A stretch of 64,000 nt of DNA from Pseudorhodoferax sp. Leaf274 (GCF_001422445.1 NZ_LMNA01000027.1:62001-126000); one strand, 5' to 3'; positions 8,959-17,620 are shown, counted from the stretch's first letter. Notes: generated by a model not told the origin, from the letters alone. A program made the numbers and translations.

Positions 8959-10167
8959 ATGAACGCTCCCTTGCTCTACCGGCTTCCCAGCGCGCCTGCC
9001 GTGCCTGGACTGCACCCCACCGTGCTCGCCCGCCTGACGGCGCTGCTGGCCAGCGGCGCGGCCGACCTCGACGCCAGCGGCGACTTCCCGCATGCCAACT
9101 TCGCCGCGCTGCACGAGGCCGGACTCGTCGCGCTGGTGGTGCCCAAACCCTGGGGCGGCGCCGGCGCGGGCCTGGCCGAGGCACGCCGCGTGGTCGCCGC
9201 GCTGGCCCACGCGGAGCCGGCCACGGCGCTGATCCTGACCATGACCTACCTGCAGCACCTGGCGCTTGCGCACGAGGGCAGCCGCTGGCCGCTGGCGCTG
9301 CGCGAACGCGTGGCGCGCGACGCGGTGCGGCACGGAGCACTCGTGAACGCGCTGCGCGTGGAGCCGCTGCTGGGTTCGCCCAGCCGCGGCGGCCTGCCCG
9401 ACACCGTGGCGCGCCGCGTGGGCGCAGGCTGGCGGCTGTCGGGCCACAAGCTCTACTGCACCGGCATCGAGGGCCTGCACTGGCTGGCCGTGTGGGGCCG
9501 CACCGACGAGGCCACGCCGCGCACCGGCGTGTTCCTGGTGCCGCGCGATGCGCCCGGCATCCGCATCGTGCGCAGCTGGGACCACCTGGGCCTGCGCGCC
9601 TCGGGCAGCCACGAGGCCGTGTTCGACCAGGTGCCGCTGCCGCTGGAGAACGCGGTGGACCTGCGCGCGCCGGCCGACTGGGCGCCGGGCGCCGGCAGCC
9701 CCGCCGAGCAACAGGCCCAGGCCCTGCACCAGGCCTGGATGGCCGTGCTGCTGGGCGCGCTCTACGACGCCGTGGCGCGCGCCGCACGCGACTGGCTGCT
9801 GGGCTTCCTGCGCACGCGCGCGCCGGGCAGCCTGGGCGCGCCGCTGGCCAGCCTGCCGCGCACGCACGAGGCGCTGGGCGAGATCGAGGCCCTGCTGCGC
9901 AGCAACCGCGTGCTGCTCGACGATGCCGTCGCCGCCGTGGACTGCGGCGAGCCGCCCGCCGTGCCCGACAGCGGCCTGCTCAAGCACAGCGTGACGGCCC
10001 AGTCCATCGAGGCCGTGGAGCGCGCGCTCAAGCTCTGCGGCAACCACGGCCTCACGCGGCACAACCCGCTGCAGCGCCACCTGCGCGACGTGCTGTGCGG
10101 CCGCGTGCACGCGCCGCAGAGCGACGCCGTGCTGGCCGCCGCCGGGCGCCGCGCGCTGGGCCTGTAG
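8959..10167 (+). CDS. Acyl-CoA dehydrogenase-fold flavoprotein (SfnB/DszC-like)
   Basis: 402 residues from ATG 8959. The three-part acyl-CoA dehydrogenase layout is visible: N-terminal helical part with LVVPKPWGGAGAG, central beta domain with SGHKLYCTGIEGLHWLAVWGRT and SWDHLGLRASGSHEAVFDQVPLP, and C-terminal helical domain ending in LCGNHGLTRHNPLQRHLRDVLCGRVHAPQSD. The usual catalytic glutamate of true acyl-CoA dehydrogenases is not obvious, and the context (SsuD-like monooxygenase, CysB-like regulator) fits the DszC/SfnB branch, which are flavin-dependent sulfur-compound monooxygenases. The substrate is unknown. It is followed by an intrinsic terminator. Confidence 0.75.
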   Translation: MNAPLLYRLPSAPAVPGLHPTVLARLTALLASGAADLDASGDFPHANFAALHEAGLVALVVPKPWGGAGAGLAEARRVVAALAHAEPATALILTMTYLQHLALAHEGSRWPLALRERVARDAVRHGALVNALRVEPLLGSPSRGGLPDTVARRVGAGWRLSGHKLYCTGIEGLHWLAVWGRTDEATPRTGVFLVPRDAPGIRIVRSWDHLGLRASGSHEAVFDQVPLPLENAVDLRAPADWAPGAGSPAEQQAQALHQAWMAVLLGALYDAVARAARDWLLGFLRTRAPGSLGAPLASLPRTHEALGEIEALLRSNRVLLDDAVAAVDCGEPPAVPDSGLLKHSVTAQSIEAVERALKLCGNHGLTRHNPLQRHLRDVLCGRVHAPQSDAVLAAAGRRALGL

Positions 10168-10327
10168 CGCGCCCCGGCGCCCGCCGGCCCGGCGCCTTCG
10201 CGCGCTGCGGATGGAAGGTTCCGCACCACGTTGCGCACATCAGCAAGCGCACAAATCTTCGTTGGCGGCCCGCGGGCAGCGGCCTGCATTCGGCGCGACA
10301 GATTGCTCCCTCGGAAGGGGACTTGGG

Positions 10328-10357
10328 CCCCATGCCACCCGGCATGGGGTTTTTTTT
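10328..10357 (+). terminator. Rho-independent terminator
   Basis: Perfect 9-bp stem CCCCATGCC / GGCATGGGG with a 4-base loop, followed by eight T residues. It closes the acyl-CoA-dehydrogenase-like gene 160 bases after its stop. Confidence 0.9.
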
Positions 10358-10394
10358 GGGCGGACGCCGGGCAGACCCTGCGATGTTTTGGCGA

Positions 10395-10420
10395 TATAGA
10401 ACCAACGAATCAATCGTTGG
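10395..10420 (+). promoter_or_regulatory. Promoter/operator region of the CysB-like gene
   Basis: A -10-like TATAGA (10395-10400) is followed at once by a perfect inverted repeat CCAACGA-N5-TCGTTGG (10402-10420). The palindrome lies about 34 bases before the ATG, where an autoregulatory site would sit. A good -35 is not evident. Confidence 0.4.
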
Positions 10421-10453
10421 AGATTGGCGTGCCGGCCCGAACAATGCGGCACG

Positions 10454-11407
10454 ATGAACTTCCAGCAATTGCGCTCCGTCCGTGAAACCGTGCGTTGCGG
10501 CTTCAATCTCACCGAAGTGGCCCACACCCTGCACACCTCGCAGCCCGGCGTGAGCCGGCAGATCCGCGAGCTGGAGGAGGAACTGGGCATCGACCTGTTC
10601 GTGCGTGCCGGCAAGCGGCTCACGGGGCTGACTGAGCCCGGCGCCCACGTGCTGCCCATCATCGAGAACATTCTGCAGGGCAGCCACAACCTGCGCACCG
10701 CGGGCCAGGAGTTCGTGGCGCAGCAAAGCGGCTCGCTCTCCATCGCGGCCACGCACACGCAGGCCCGCTATGCACTGCCCACGGCGGTGCAGGAATTCCG
10801 GCTGCAATTTCCCAACGTCAAGCTGCACCTGCACCAGGGCTCGCCGCGCCAGGTGGCCGAGATGCTGCTGTCGGGCGAGGCCGACATCGGCATCGCCACC
10901 GAGGCGCTGGCGCAGTACGCCGACCTCGTCGCCCTGCCCTGCTACCGCTGGACGCACTCCATCATCGTGCCGCCCAACCACCCGCTGCTCGAAGGCCCGC
11001 TGAGCCTGGAGAAGCTGGCGCGCTACCCGCTGATCACCTACGGCGCCGGCTTCACGGGCCGCGGCCACATCGACCAGGCCTTCGCCAAGCACCGCATCGA
11101 GCCGCGCATCGTGCTCAGCGCGATGGACGCCGACGTGATCAAGACCTATGTGGAGCTCGGCATGGGCGTGGGCATCGTGGCCTCGATCGCCTTCGAGGCC
11201 GAGCGCGACACGCAGCTGCGCGCCATCGACGCGGGCGCGCTGTTCGGCATCAACCTGACCAAGCTCGCGCTGCGGCGTGGCAGCTACCTGCGCGCCTACG
11301 TCTACGCGCTGATCGAGTCCTTCGCGCCGACGCTGCAGCGCAGCGTGGTCGACCAGGCCATGGTGGCCGACAAGGACAAGGTGACGGCGGACGGCTACGA
11401 GATCTGA
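10454..11407 (+). CDS. LysR-family transcriptional regulator, CysB/Cbl type
   Basis: 317 residues. The opening MNFQQLRSVRETVRCGFNLTEVAHTLHTSQPGVSRQI is the CysB/Cbl version of the LysR winged helix-turn-helix (residues 2-60). The effector domain has the CysB-like segments SIAATHTQARYALP, the HQGSP loop and GEADIGIATEAL, which in CysB proteins form the pocket for sulfate, thiosulfate or N-acetylserine. It lies just downstream of genes for SsuD-like and DszC/SfnB-like enzymes and probably controls them in response to sulfur supply. A palindrome directly upstream suggests autoregulation. Confidence 0.88.
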   Translation: MNFQQLRSVRETVRCGFNLTEVAHTLHTSQPGVSRQIRELEEELGIDLFVRAGKRLTGLTEPGAHVLPIIENILQGSHNLRTAGQEFVAQQSGSLSIAATHTQARYALPTAVQEFRLQFPNVKLHLHQGSPRQVAEMLLSGEADIGIATEALAQYADLVALPCYRWTHSIIVPPNHPLLEGPLSLEKLARYPLITYGAGFTGRGHIDQAFAKHRIEPRIVLSAMDADVIKTYVELGMGVGIVASIAFEAERDTQLRAIDAGALFGINLTKLALRRGSYLRAYVYALIESFAPTLQRSVVDQAMVADKDKVTADGYEI

Positions 11408-11429
11408 GCCGCCGCCGGCGCCGGGCCGC

Positions 11430-12023
11430 TCAGCCCATGCGGCGCAGCACCGCGAGTTCGCTGCCCAGGCGGCGCGCGTCCGGCGGCTGGCCGTGCAGCC
11501 GCTGGACCAGCCGGCCCCTGGCATCCACGAGCCACAGCGTCGTGGCGTGGTCGTCCGGCCGGCGCACGGTGTCCTCGCGGCGGAACAGCCGCAGCCGCTC
11601 GGAGACACGTTCGACATCGGTGGGCCGGCCCGTCACGAAGCTCCAGCGCCTGAGGTCGACGGAGAACCGCGCCGCGTAGGCCTTCAGCGCGGCCGGCGTG
11701 TCCGCCAGCGGATCGAGCGACACCGAGACAAAGTGCACGCCCGTGCGCACGTCGGCCGGCAGATCGGCCTGCACCTGGGCCAGGACCTGCGTCTGCACGG
11801 GGCACACGGTGGAGCAGCCGGTGTAGATGAAGTTCACCAGCAGCACGCGGCCGGCCAGGCGGCCGATGTCGAAGGCCCGGTCGTCCTGGTCGCGCAGCGC
11901 CAGTCCTTGGAAATTGCTGGCGAAGGCGTCGGCGGCCGGCGCCGCCCAGTTCGGCATGGCGACCAGCCCGAGCAGCGTGCCGACGACGCGCCGGCGCTGG
12001 GGGTTCTTCGGCAAGGCGGCCAT
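11430..12023 (-). CDS. SCO1/SenC family copper chaperone (thioredoxin fold)
   Basis: 197 residues from MAALPKNPQR (ATG 12023), with a positively charged start and a short hydrophobic segment (residues 13-28) that should place it in the periplasm or as a membrane-anchored protein. Copper-binding residues of SCO proteins are all present: C70 and C74 in YTGCSTVCP and H159 in DDHATTLW. SCO proteins deliver copper to cytochrome oxidase CuA or reduce its thiols. Here the partner is unlikely to be a terminal oxidase: the ATG lies two bases after the stop of a galactose-oxidase-like copper-radical protein, so it may metallate that enzyme (inference from tight coupling). Confidence 0.85.
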   Translation of the reverse strand: MAALPKNPQRRRVVGTLLGLVAMPNWAAPAADAFASNFQGLALRDQDDRAFDIGRLAGRVLLVNFIYTGCSTVCPVQTQVLAQVQADLPADVRTGVHFVSVSLDPLADTPAALKAYAARFSVDLRRWSFVTGRPTDVERVSERLRLFRREDTVRRPDDHATTLWLVDARGRLVQRLHGQPPDARRLGSELAVLRRMG

Positions 12024-12025
12024 GC

Positions 12026-15000
12026 TCAGTAGCCCCAGGCCCGCAGTTCGAGGATGCCCGTGGCCCGGGCGCTGCGCATCGAGATGTAGAGCCCGTCGGT
12101 CGTCACCGGCGCGAAGTTGAGCCGGTTGAAGGTGTTCAAGGCCAGCTGGATGTCTCCCAGCGACACCCAGGCCGTGCCGTTCCAGGACCACACCGTGGCC
12201 GCGGTGGGCGTGGCGATGCCTTGGCCGTCGTTCCACCAGTACACCTCGAACGCGCTGAAGGTCTTCGGCGCGCCCCAGCGCAGGCGGACCCAGTTGGTGG
12301 CGCCATAGGCCGCGGTGCCGTTCCAGTTGCCATAGGCGCCCCCGGTCTTGTCGGCGGAGTTGGCCGGGACGATGTTGTTGTTCACCGCCGCCAGCGACTC
12401 CCAGTTCGACACGAACGAGGTGGTCAGCGTGGCCGACGGCGCCAGGTTGGCGGCCGACTGCACCGGCGCTGGCGCGGCGGCCTCCTCGCTGCCGATCTGC
12501 TGCAGGTAGGCCACCAGGTTGCCCAGGTCGGTGCCGGTGACGGTGTTGCCGGCGTGCGCCTGCACCGCCGCGGCCAGGGTGGGCGCGCTGCCGTCGTGCA
12601 GGTAGGGCGCGCTGGCCCACACGTCGCGCAGCGTCGGCGGGTCGATGCCCGTCAATGCGCCACCCAGGCGCTTGCCGCTGCTGGACTTGATGGTGCCGAT
12701 GTCGCGCAGCGAGGATGCGTTCACGCTGGAGGTGAACGCGGTGCCGCCGTGGCAGCTGGCGCAGTTGGCGTTCTGGAAGACCGTCTTGCCGGCCGCTGCC
12801 GCCGTGGTGAGCGTGCCGTTGGCGTTGCGCAGCGGGCTGGGGTCGAAGGTGTTCAGCGAGCCCAGGTAGGCGGCCAGCGCGTCGAGGTCGGTGCTCAGGC
12901 CCGCCTTCTTGTCGCCCAGCGCCTGGTTGCGCGTGCCGGCGTTGTAGAGCGCGTCGCTCATCAGTCCCAGGCCGCCGGCGAGGTCGCGGATCTGCTTCTC
13001 GAAGTCCTGCACCTCGTCGAAGTTCGCACTCCAGTGCAGGAAGCCGTGCCCCGTGCCGGCGCGTCCCTTCAGGGCCACCGTGTTGCGCAGTCCCTCGCCC
13101 AGGCCGGTCAGGTCCCACACGCGGCCGTCGTGGCCGGCGTCGCTGTGGCAGGCCGCGCAGCTCATGTAGGCGTCGCGGGCCAGGCGCGGGTCCCGCGCGT
13201 CGTAGAACAGCTGCTTGCCCACCAGCACCTGCGCCGGCAGCAGCTCGGTGCCGACCGTCGCCAGCGTGGCCACGGCGGCCAGGCGCAACTCGCCGTTGTT
13301 GACCAGCGGCGCGAGGTCCAGCACGCTCACCGTGCGGTCCATGTAGTTCTGCACGTACAGCGTGCGGCCGTCCGCCGACACGGACAGCGCCTGCGGCGCG
13401 CGGCCGACGTCCACCCTGAACAGCTCGTGGCCGCCCACCGGGTCCACCACGGCGACCTGCCGGCTCGTCTCGAGCGCGACGAACAGGTAGGCCCCGCTCG
13501 GGTGGAAGGCCGCCGCCGAGGCGAGGCTGGCGTTGTCATGGTCGATACGCCGGCCCAGGTCCTCGGCCAGCGTGCCCATGTCGATGCGCGAACTGATGGC
13601 ACGCACGGTGTTCTGGAAGTCCAGGTTCTGGCCGCTGCGCAGCATGCCGCGCTTGATGTTGTCCTGCTTGGACGGCACCCAGGCGCTCTTGCCGTCGGGC
13701 GAGACCACCGCCGCGCCCAGGTAGTTGGGGATGCCGCTGCCCTGGGTCTCGCTGTCGGCCTTGTCGCTGTGGCGCAGCACGGTGGTCTTGGCGATCGTCA
13801 TGGCTGCGGCGTTGACCACCACCACCTCGGCACCGGCGCTGCTGGTGTCCACCTTCGCCGTGTTCTCGCCGGGCAGCGGCGGCGTGATGAAGCGCGAGAC
13901 CAGCACCGTGGCGCCGTCCGCGCTGACCGACACATGGCGCGGGTTGGTGCCCACGGCCAGCGCGGCCTGCTGCGCACCGCTGGAGGGGTCGAGCTTGAGC
14001 AGCTGGCCGGTGGCCTCCAGCACCACGTAGGCACTGCCGCCGGGCGCGAAGGCCAGCCCGTGCGGCCGCGAGGCCCGCGGCAGGCCCACCGTCTGCACCA
14101 CCTGCAGCGTGGTCGGGCTGAGGATGCTGATGCTGGCCGCATCCTTGTTGACCACCCAGGCGCGGCCGTCCGGCGCGAGCGCCACGCTGCGCGGCGACTG
14201 GCCCACGGCGACCTCGGCCACCCGCGTGCGGGTGGCCGTGTTGAAGACGGCCACGGTGTTGGTGTCGGGATTGGCCACCCAGAGGTAGGGCGTGGGTGCC
14301 TCGGCGCCATACACGCGCGCCTCCAGGATGCCGGTGGCGGCGGCGCTGCTCATCGCGACCCGCACCTGCGTGGTCGTCACGTTGAGTTTGGCCCGGTTGA
14401 AGGTGTTGAGCGCCGTGCCGATGGCGCCGGCCGCGACCCATGCGTTGCCGTTCCAGTACTCGACCTGCGCGGCCTTGGGCGTGGCGATGCCTTGGCCATC
14501 GTTCCACCAGTAGACGTCGAACGCCGTGAGCACTTTCGGCGTGGACCAGCTGAAGCTGACCCAGTGGGTCGCGCCATAGGCCCCGGTGCCGTTCCAGTTG
14601 CCGTAGGCGCCGGCGCTGTGGTCGGCCGAATTGGCCGGGGTGGCGTTGTCGTTGACCGCCGACAGCTTCTCCCAGGCCGACACGTAGGAGGTGGCGAGCG
14701 TGGCCGAAGGCGCCAGGTTGGCGGTCGTGGCCGGCGCGGCCTGGCCGGTCAGCGCCACGGCGCTCGATGCCGTCGGGCTCTTGGCGGTGGCGGCGTTGGC
14801 CACCGCCTGCACGATGCTGCGGCGCGCGGTCGATCCGTCGGCCGCGCGCGCCGTCAGGGTGACGGCATAGATGCCGGCCTGCGTGTAGACGTGGGTGGCC
14901 GACGCGGCCGTGGAAAAGGCCGTCGCCGCGCTGCCGTCGCCGAAGTCCCAGCTGTAGCTGGCACCGGTGGACGCCGGGTAGGAGAAGCTGGCGGTGCCGC

Positions 15001-16819
15001 CGGCCGCGATGATCGGCGCGTTGACCGCGCCCGAGGTGTCGGGCGGCGTGTAGGGCGTGGTGGACACCGGGGGCGCCTGCACGCCTTGGCCGATGGCCAC
15101 GATGGCGCCGCGCGAGGGCACGCCGGCCGCGTCGATGGCCACCACCTGGTAGTAGCCCGGCGGCGCGACGGTGCTGCCCGGCAGCGTGGCGGTGAGGCGG
15201 AAGTTGTCCTGCGTGAAGGCCAGCGGGATGCGGCGCTGGCCCGCATTGAACGAGTGCGTGCCGACGCTCAGGCCGATCAGCGCGAGCCTGGAGACCGCCG
15301 CGCCGCTGGCCATGTCGATCTGCATCTGGCCCTCGTTGGCGTACGACAGGCCACTGATCGCCTTCATCACCGGGCGCGTGGCCAGCTTCGCCGTGCCGTT
15401 GACGGTGGTGAACAGCTGCGGCGGGTAGTAGACCTCGGCGTTCAGGTTGGTCACCGGCCCCGGCGTGCCGCCGCCGGTGGACAGGATGGTGCCGTTGGGC
15501 AGCAGCACGGTGAACGAGTGGTAGCCGCGGTAGATGGCCGCGCTGGCGCCGGTGCGCCAGGTGCCCGTCGCCGGGTCCCAGATCTCGGCCGCGTAGACGG
15601 CGGCCGCCGGCTGGCCCGAATAGAAGTTGCCGTAGGTCGCCCCGCCCGTGACCACCACCTTGCCGTCGGGCAGCACGATCGCATTGGGGTAGCGGCGCGC
15701 GTTGGCCATCGCCGGCTGCTCGGTCAGCACGGGCGCGGCGCCGTTGATGTCGATCTGGGTGGCGAGCTTGCTGGCGGGCAGCTCGTCGGCGTTGTACGAG
15801 CCGTTGCCACCCACGAGCAGGACCTTGCCGATGTCGTACATCACCGCGGAATTGGTCGCGCCGACGTTGGGCTTGGCCGTCGCGCCGGGCGCCTGCTTGA
15901 ACGCGCCCAGTGTCGTGATGCTGCCGTTGCCGCCCGGGTCCAGGGACCACATGCGTTCGGCCGAGACGCCAAACACCTTGCCGCTGGGCGCCACCCAGCT
16001 GCGCGGATACGACGCACGCAGGTAGTCGGGCCCAAAGGCATCGCGGCTGTAGGCGCCAGGCAGCGAGCGCCAGGCGCCGTTCTCGTAGACCTCCGGCGTC
16101 ATCGACGCCAGGCCCCGTGCCACGGCCTGGTCGGGGTTGTCCTGCATGGTCTCGGCGTACGGCGCCATGCCGCCCAGGATCAGCGGGCGGCCGTCGGGCA
16201 GCGTGAGCATGGTCGCGTACCAGCGATCGTCGGCCATGTTGGCGCTCGACTGGGCGACGGCGTTGTTCGACGGCGTGTAGAAGGTGCTGGTGACGCCGCC
16301 GTTGCCGCCCGATACCAGCAGCCGGCCATCGGTCAGGTAGGTGGCGGCCGCACAGAAGCTGTCCTGCTGTTCGGCGCGGTAGGTGGTGGTGTGCGCGGCG
16401 TTGGCGAAGCCGAGCGTCGGGTCCCACAGGTCCAGGTAGCGTCCGTTCTGCTGGCCACCGTCCAGGTTGGTGCCGTAGGTCAGCAGCTTGCCGTTGGGCA
16501 GCACGGCCGCGTGCAGGCCGTTGAGCGGCCAGGCCTGCACGCCCGACCACATGCCGCGCGTCGGCGCGTCGGCGGCCACCGCCAGGTTGTCCAGCAAGGG
16601 ATCGGCCGGCGCATCGACGGTGACCCAGTTGCCGGAGGCGGTCACCGCGGCGATCCGCTCGCGGGCGGCATCCGGGCGCGCGGCAGGCCCCGGATCATCG
16701 CCGTCGCCTCCGCTGCCGCACGCCGCGAGGGCCAGGGCGGCGAACACGGTCGCCGCCGCCGCCGAACACCGGTGCCGCACGCGGCCCCCTTGCGACTGGT
16801 CATGGATGAAGAACAACAA
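12026..16819 (-). CDS. Multidomain lipoprotein: galactose-oxidase-like copper-radical domain, PKD, YVTN propeller and di-haem cytochrome c region
   Basis: 1597 residues starting at TTG 16819, preceded by AGGAGA at good spacing. A lipobox LAAC places the lipidated cysteine at residue 34. Residues about 90-580 match galactose/glyoxal oxidase, with all copper-site residues conserved: C156 (thioether partner), Y201, Y433, H434 and H522 (GTHSFNAGQRRIPL). A PKD domain (610-675, SYSWDFGDGS), a beta-sandwich-like domain (701-838), a YVTN-type propeller (843-1190), two CxxCH haem-c sites (C1221/C1224/H1225 and C1353/C1356/H1357) and a second copy of the beta-sandwich-like domain (1457-1597) follow. 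The combination suggests surface oxidation of an alcohol or aldehyde with electrons passed to haem. A SCO1-like gene is coupled downstream. Confidence 0.85.
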   Translation of the reverse strand: MLFFIHDQSQGGRVRHRCSAAAATVFAALALAACGSGGDGDDPGPAARPDAARERIAAVTASGNWVTVDAPADPLLDNLAVAADAPTRGMWSGVQAWPLNGLHAAVLPNGKLLTYGTNLDGGQQNGRYLDLWDPTLGFANAAHTTTYRAEQQDSFCAAATYLTDGRLLVSGGNGGVTSTFYTPSNNAVAQSSANMADDRWYATMLTLPDGRPLILGGMAPYAETMQDNPDQAVARGLASMTPEVYENGAWRSLPGAYSRDAFGPDYLRASYPRSWVAPSGKVFGVSAERMWSLDPGGNGSITTLGAFKQAPGATAKPNVGATNSAVMYDIGKVLLVGGNGSYNADELPASKLATQIDINGAAPVLTEQPAMANARRYPNAIVLPDGKVVVTGGATYGNFYSGQPAAAVYAAEIWDPATGTWRTGASAAIYRGYHSFTVLLPNGTILSTGGGTPGPVTNLNAEVYYPPQLFTTVNGTAKLATRPVMKAISGLSYANEGQMQIDMASGAAVSRLALIGLSVGTHSFNAGQRRIPLAFTQDNFRLTATLPGSTVAPPGYYQVVAIDAAGVPSRGAIVAIGQGVQAPPVSTTPYTPPDTSGAVNAPIIAAGGTASFSYPASTGASYSWDFGDGSAATAFSTAASATHVYTQAGIYAVTLTARAADGSTARRSIVQAVANAATAKSPTASSAVALTGQAAPATTANLAPSATLATSYVSAWEKLSAVNDNATPANSADHSAGAYGNWNGTGAYGATHWVSFSWSTPKVLTAFDVYWWNDGQGIATPKAAQVEYWNGNAWVAAGAIGTALNTFNRAKLNVTTTQVRVAMSSAAATGILEARVYGAEAPTPYLWVANPDTNTVAVFNTATRTRVAEVAVGQSPRSVALAPDGRAWVVNKDAASISILSPTTLQVVQTVGLPRASRPHGLAFAPGGSAYVVLEATGQLLKLDPSSGAQQAALAVGTNPRHVSVSADGATVLVSRFITPPLPGENTAKVDTSSAGAEVVVVNAAAMTIAKTTVLRHSDKADSETQGSGIPNYLGAAVVSPDGKSAWVPSKQDNIKRGMLRSGQNLDFQNTVRAISSRIDMGTLAEDLGRRIDHDNASLASAAAFHPSGAYLFVALETSRQVAVVDPVGGHELFRVDVGRAPQALSVSADGRTLYVQNYMDRTVSVLDLAPLVNNGELRLAAVATLATVGTELLPAQVLVGKQLFYDARDPRLARDAYMSCAACHSDAGHDGRVWDLTGLGEGLRNTVALKGRAGTGHGFLHWSANFDEVQDFEKQIRDLAGGLGLMSDALYNAGTRNQALGDKKAGLSTDLDALAAYLGSLNTFDPSPLRNANGTLTTAAAAGKTVFQNANCASCHGGTAFTSSVNASSLRDIGTIKSSSGKRLGGALTGIDPPTLRDVWASAPYLHDGSAPTLAAAVQAHAGNTVTGTDLGNLVAYLQQIGSEEAAAPAPVQSAANLAPSATLTTSFVSNWESLAAVNNNIVPANSADKTGGAYGNWNGTAAYGATNWVRLRWGAPKTFSAFEVYWWNDGQGIATPTAATVWSWNGTAWVSLGDIQLALNTFNRLNFAPVTTDGLYISMRSARATGILELRAWGY
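12029..12451 (-). repeat. Second copy of duplicated beta-sandwich-like domain
   Basis: Codes residues 1457-1597. It shares with the copy at 14306-14722 the sequence NLAPSATL, AYGNWNGT, YWWNDGQGIATP, LNTFNR and ATGILE, clearly an internal duplication at protein and DNA level. Confidence 0.85.
14306..14722 (-). repeat. First copy of duplicated beta-sandwich-like domain
   Basis: Codes residues 700-838, between PKD and propeller. It aligns along its whole length with the C-terminal copy; the pattern (Trp-rich, NWNGT, WWNDGQG) resembles discoidin/carbohydrate-binding modules, but the exact family is not recognised. Confidence 0.8.
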
Positions 16820-16866
16820 GGCAACTCTCCTGCTCGCACCCCGGCCGACGGCATCGACACGTAAGT

Positions 16867-16895
16867 TTTAGACACAAATTGTTGCAATGTAACAA
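16867..16895 (-). promoter_or_regulatory. Promoter of the copper-oxidase/SCO1 set
   Basis: Minus-strand -35 TTGTTA (16895-16890) and -10 TCTAAA (16872-16867) with 17-base spacing, in the only AT-rich patch of this region. A TTGTT-N7-AACAA inverted repeat (16879-16895) overlaps the -35. The start codon is about 48 bases downstream of the -10. Confidence 0.45.
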
Positions 16896-17074
16896 ATTCG
16901 GGCGACGAAAGGTCACCGCGCGGCACCCAGCGGTACCAGACGGCCCTTCGAAGGCCCAGGACGGCACCGCCGCGTAGTCGCAAACCCACGCGCGCTCGCG
17001 TGGCCGGCCGACTGCGCCGCCACGCCGACCTGTCTACGCTCGTCCTGTCCCATCTCCTTACAACGGATCGCACC

Positions 17075-17479
17075 ATGACCTCTTCCCGCCACCTGACCCT
17101 GATCGCCGTCGCCACCGTCGCGCTGGCCGGCCTGCTGCCTGCCGCCCAGGCCCAGGACATGACCACGCGCGAGCAGCGCATGGACCAGGCCCTGCAGAAC
17201 TACCGCAGCGCCAACCCGCGCGACATGCAGCCGCAGACCACCTACCGCAGCGCCGACCCGCGCAACCCGCAGCCCGGCCCGGCCGCGCGCGCCGAGCAGA
17301 ACATCAAGGAAGGCGCGCACAAGGCAGGCGCTGCCGTCAAGCACGGCGCCCAGCGCACCGGCCAGGCCATCAAGCACGGCGCGCAGCGCACCGGCGAGGC
17401 CGTGGGCAACGGCATGGAACGCAGCGGCGACGCAATCCGCCGCGGCGGCGAGAAGCTCAAGGACAAGAGCGCCAGCTGA
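17075..17479 (+). CDS. Small exported protein with amphipathic Gly/Ala/Lys repeats
   Basis: 134 residues with a Sec signal peptide (MTSSRHLTLIAVATVALAGLLPAAQAQ; cleavage after AQA about residue 27). The mature part contains two NYRSANPRD/TYRSADPRN-like repeats followed by a C-terminal run of 11-13-residue repeats (VKHGAQRTGQAI, KHGAQRTGEAV, MERSGDAIRRGGEKLK) that would form amphipathic helices. No enzymatic motif is seen and the family is not recognised; periplasmic small helical proteins of this style are common and uncharacterised. It precedes the sigma-54 activator gene by 141 bases and may be unrelated to the CIS locus. Confidence 0.7.
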   Translation: MTSSRHLTLIAVATVALAGLLPAAQAQDMTTREQRMDQALQNYRSANPRDMQPQTTYRSADPRNPQPGPAARAEQNIKEGAHKAGAAVKHGAQRTGQAIKHGAQRTGEAVGNGMERSGDAIRRGGEKLKDKSAS

Positions 17480-17486
17480 CCGGCAC

Positions 17487-17510
17487 GGTGGGTGGCACGC
17501 GCCATCCACC
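17487..17510 (+). terminator. Possible terminator hairpin after the small exported protein
   Basis: GGTGGGTGGC and GCCATCCACC pair at 9 of 10 positions around a 4-base loop, just after the stop codon. No T-tract follows, so function is uncertain. Confidence 0.35.
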
Positions 17511-17620
17511 ATCCAGCCGATAAACGCCCCGGCTGCCGCACCGGCACCGGGGCGCGCCCCTTGCTCCGCGGGGCCATCCAGCGCTAGTCTCATGGACCAC
17601 CGGCCACCGGGGGAGGATCC

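Noticed and set aside
6724-10110. A 1128-codon frame fusing the TctC receptor to upstream sequence
   Set aside because: Only the last 325 codons are a protein with signal peptide; the upstream part lies antisense or out of frame to two recognised enzymes.
11430-13118. Fusion or frameshift of the SCO1-like gene with upstream sequence
   Set aside because: The frame is open by chance through the C-terminal part of the oxidase gene; the ATG at 12023 gives a normal-length SCO protein.
12221-16864. 1547-codon open frame antisense to the copper-oxidase gene
   Set aside because: Typical GC-rich shadow: Arg/Gly/His-rich, no domain, while the opposite strand has complete domain motifs.
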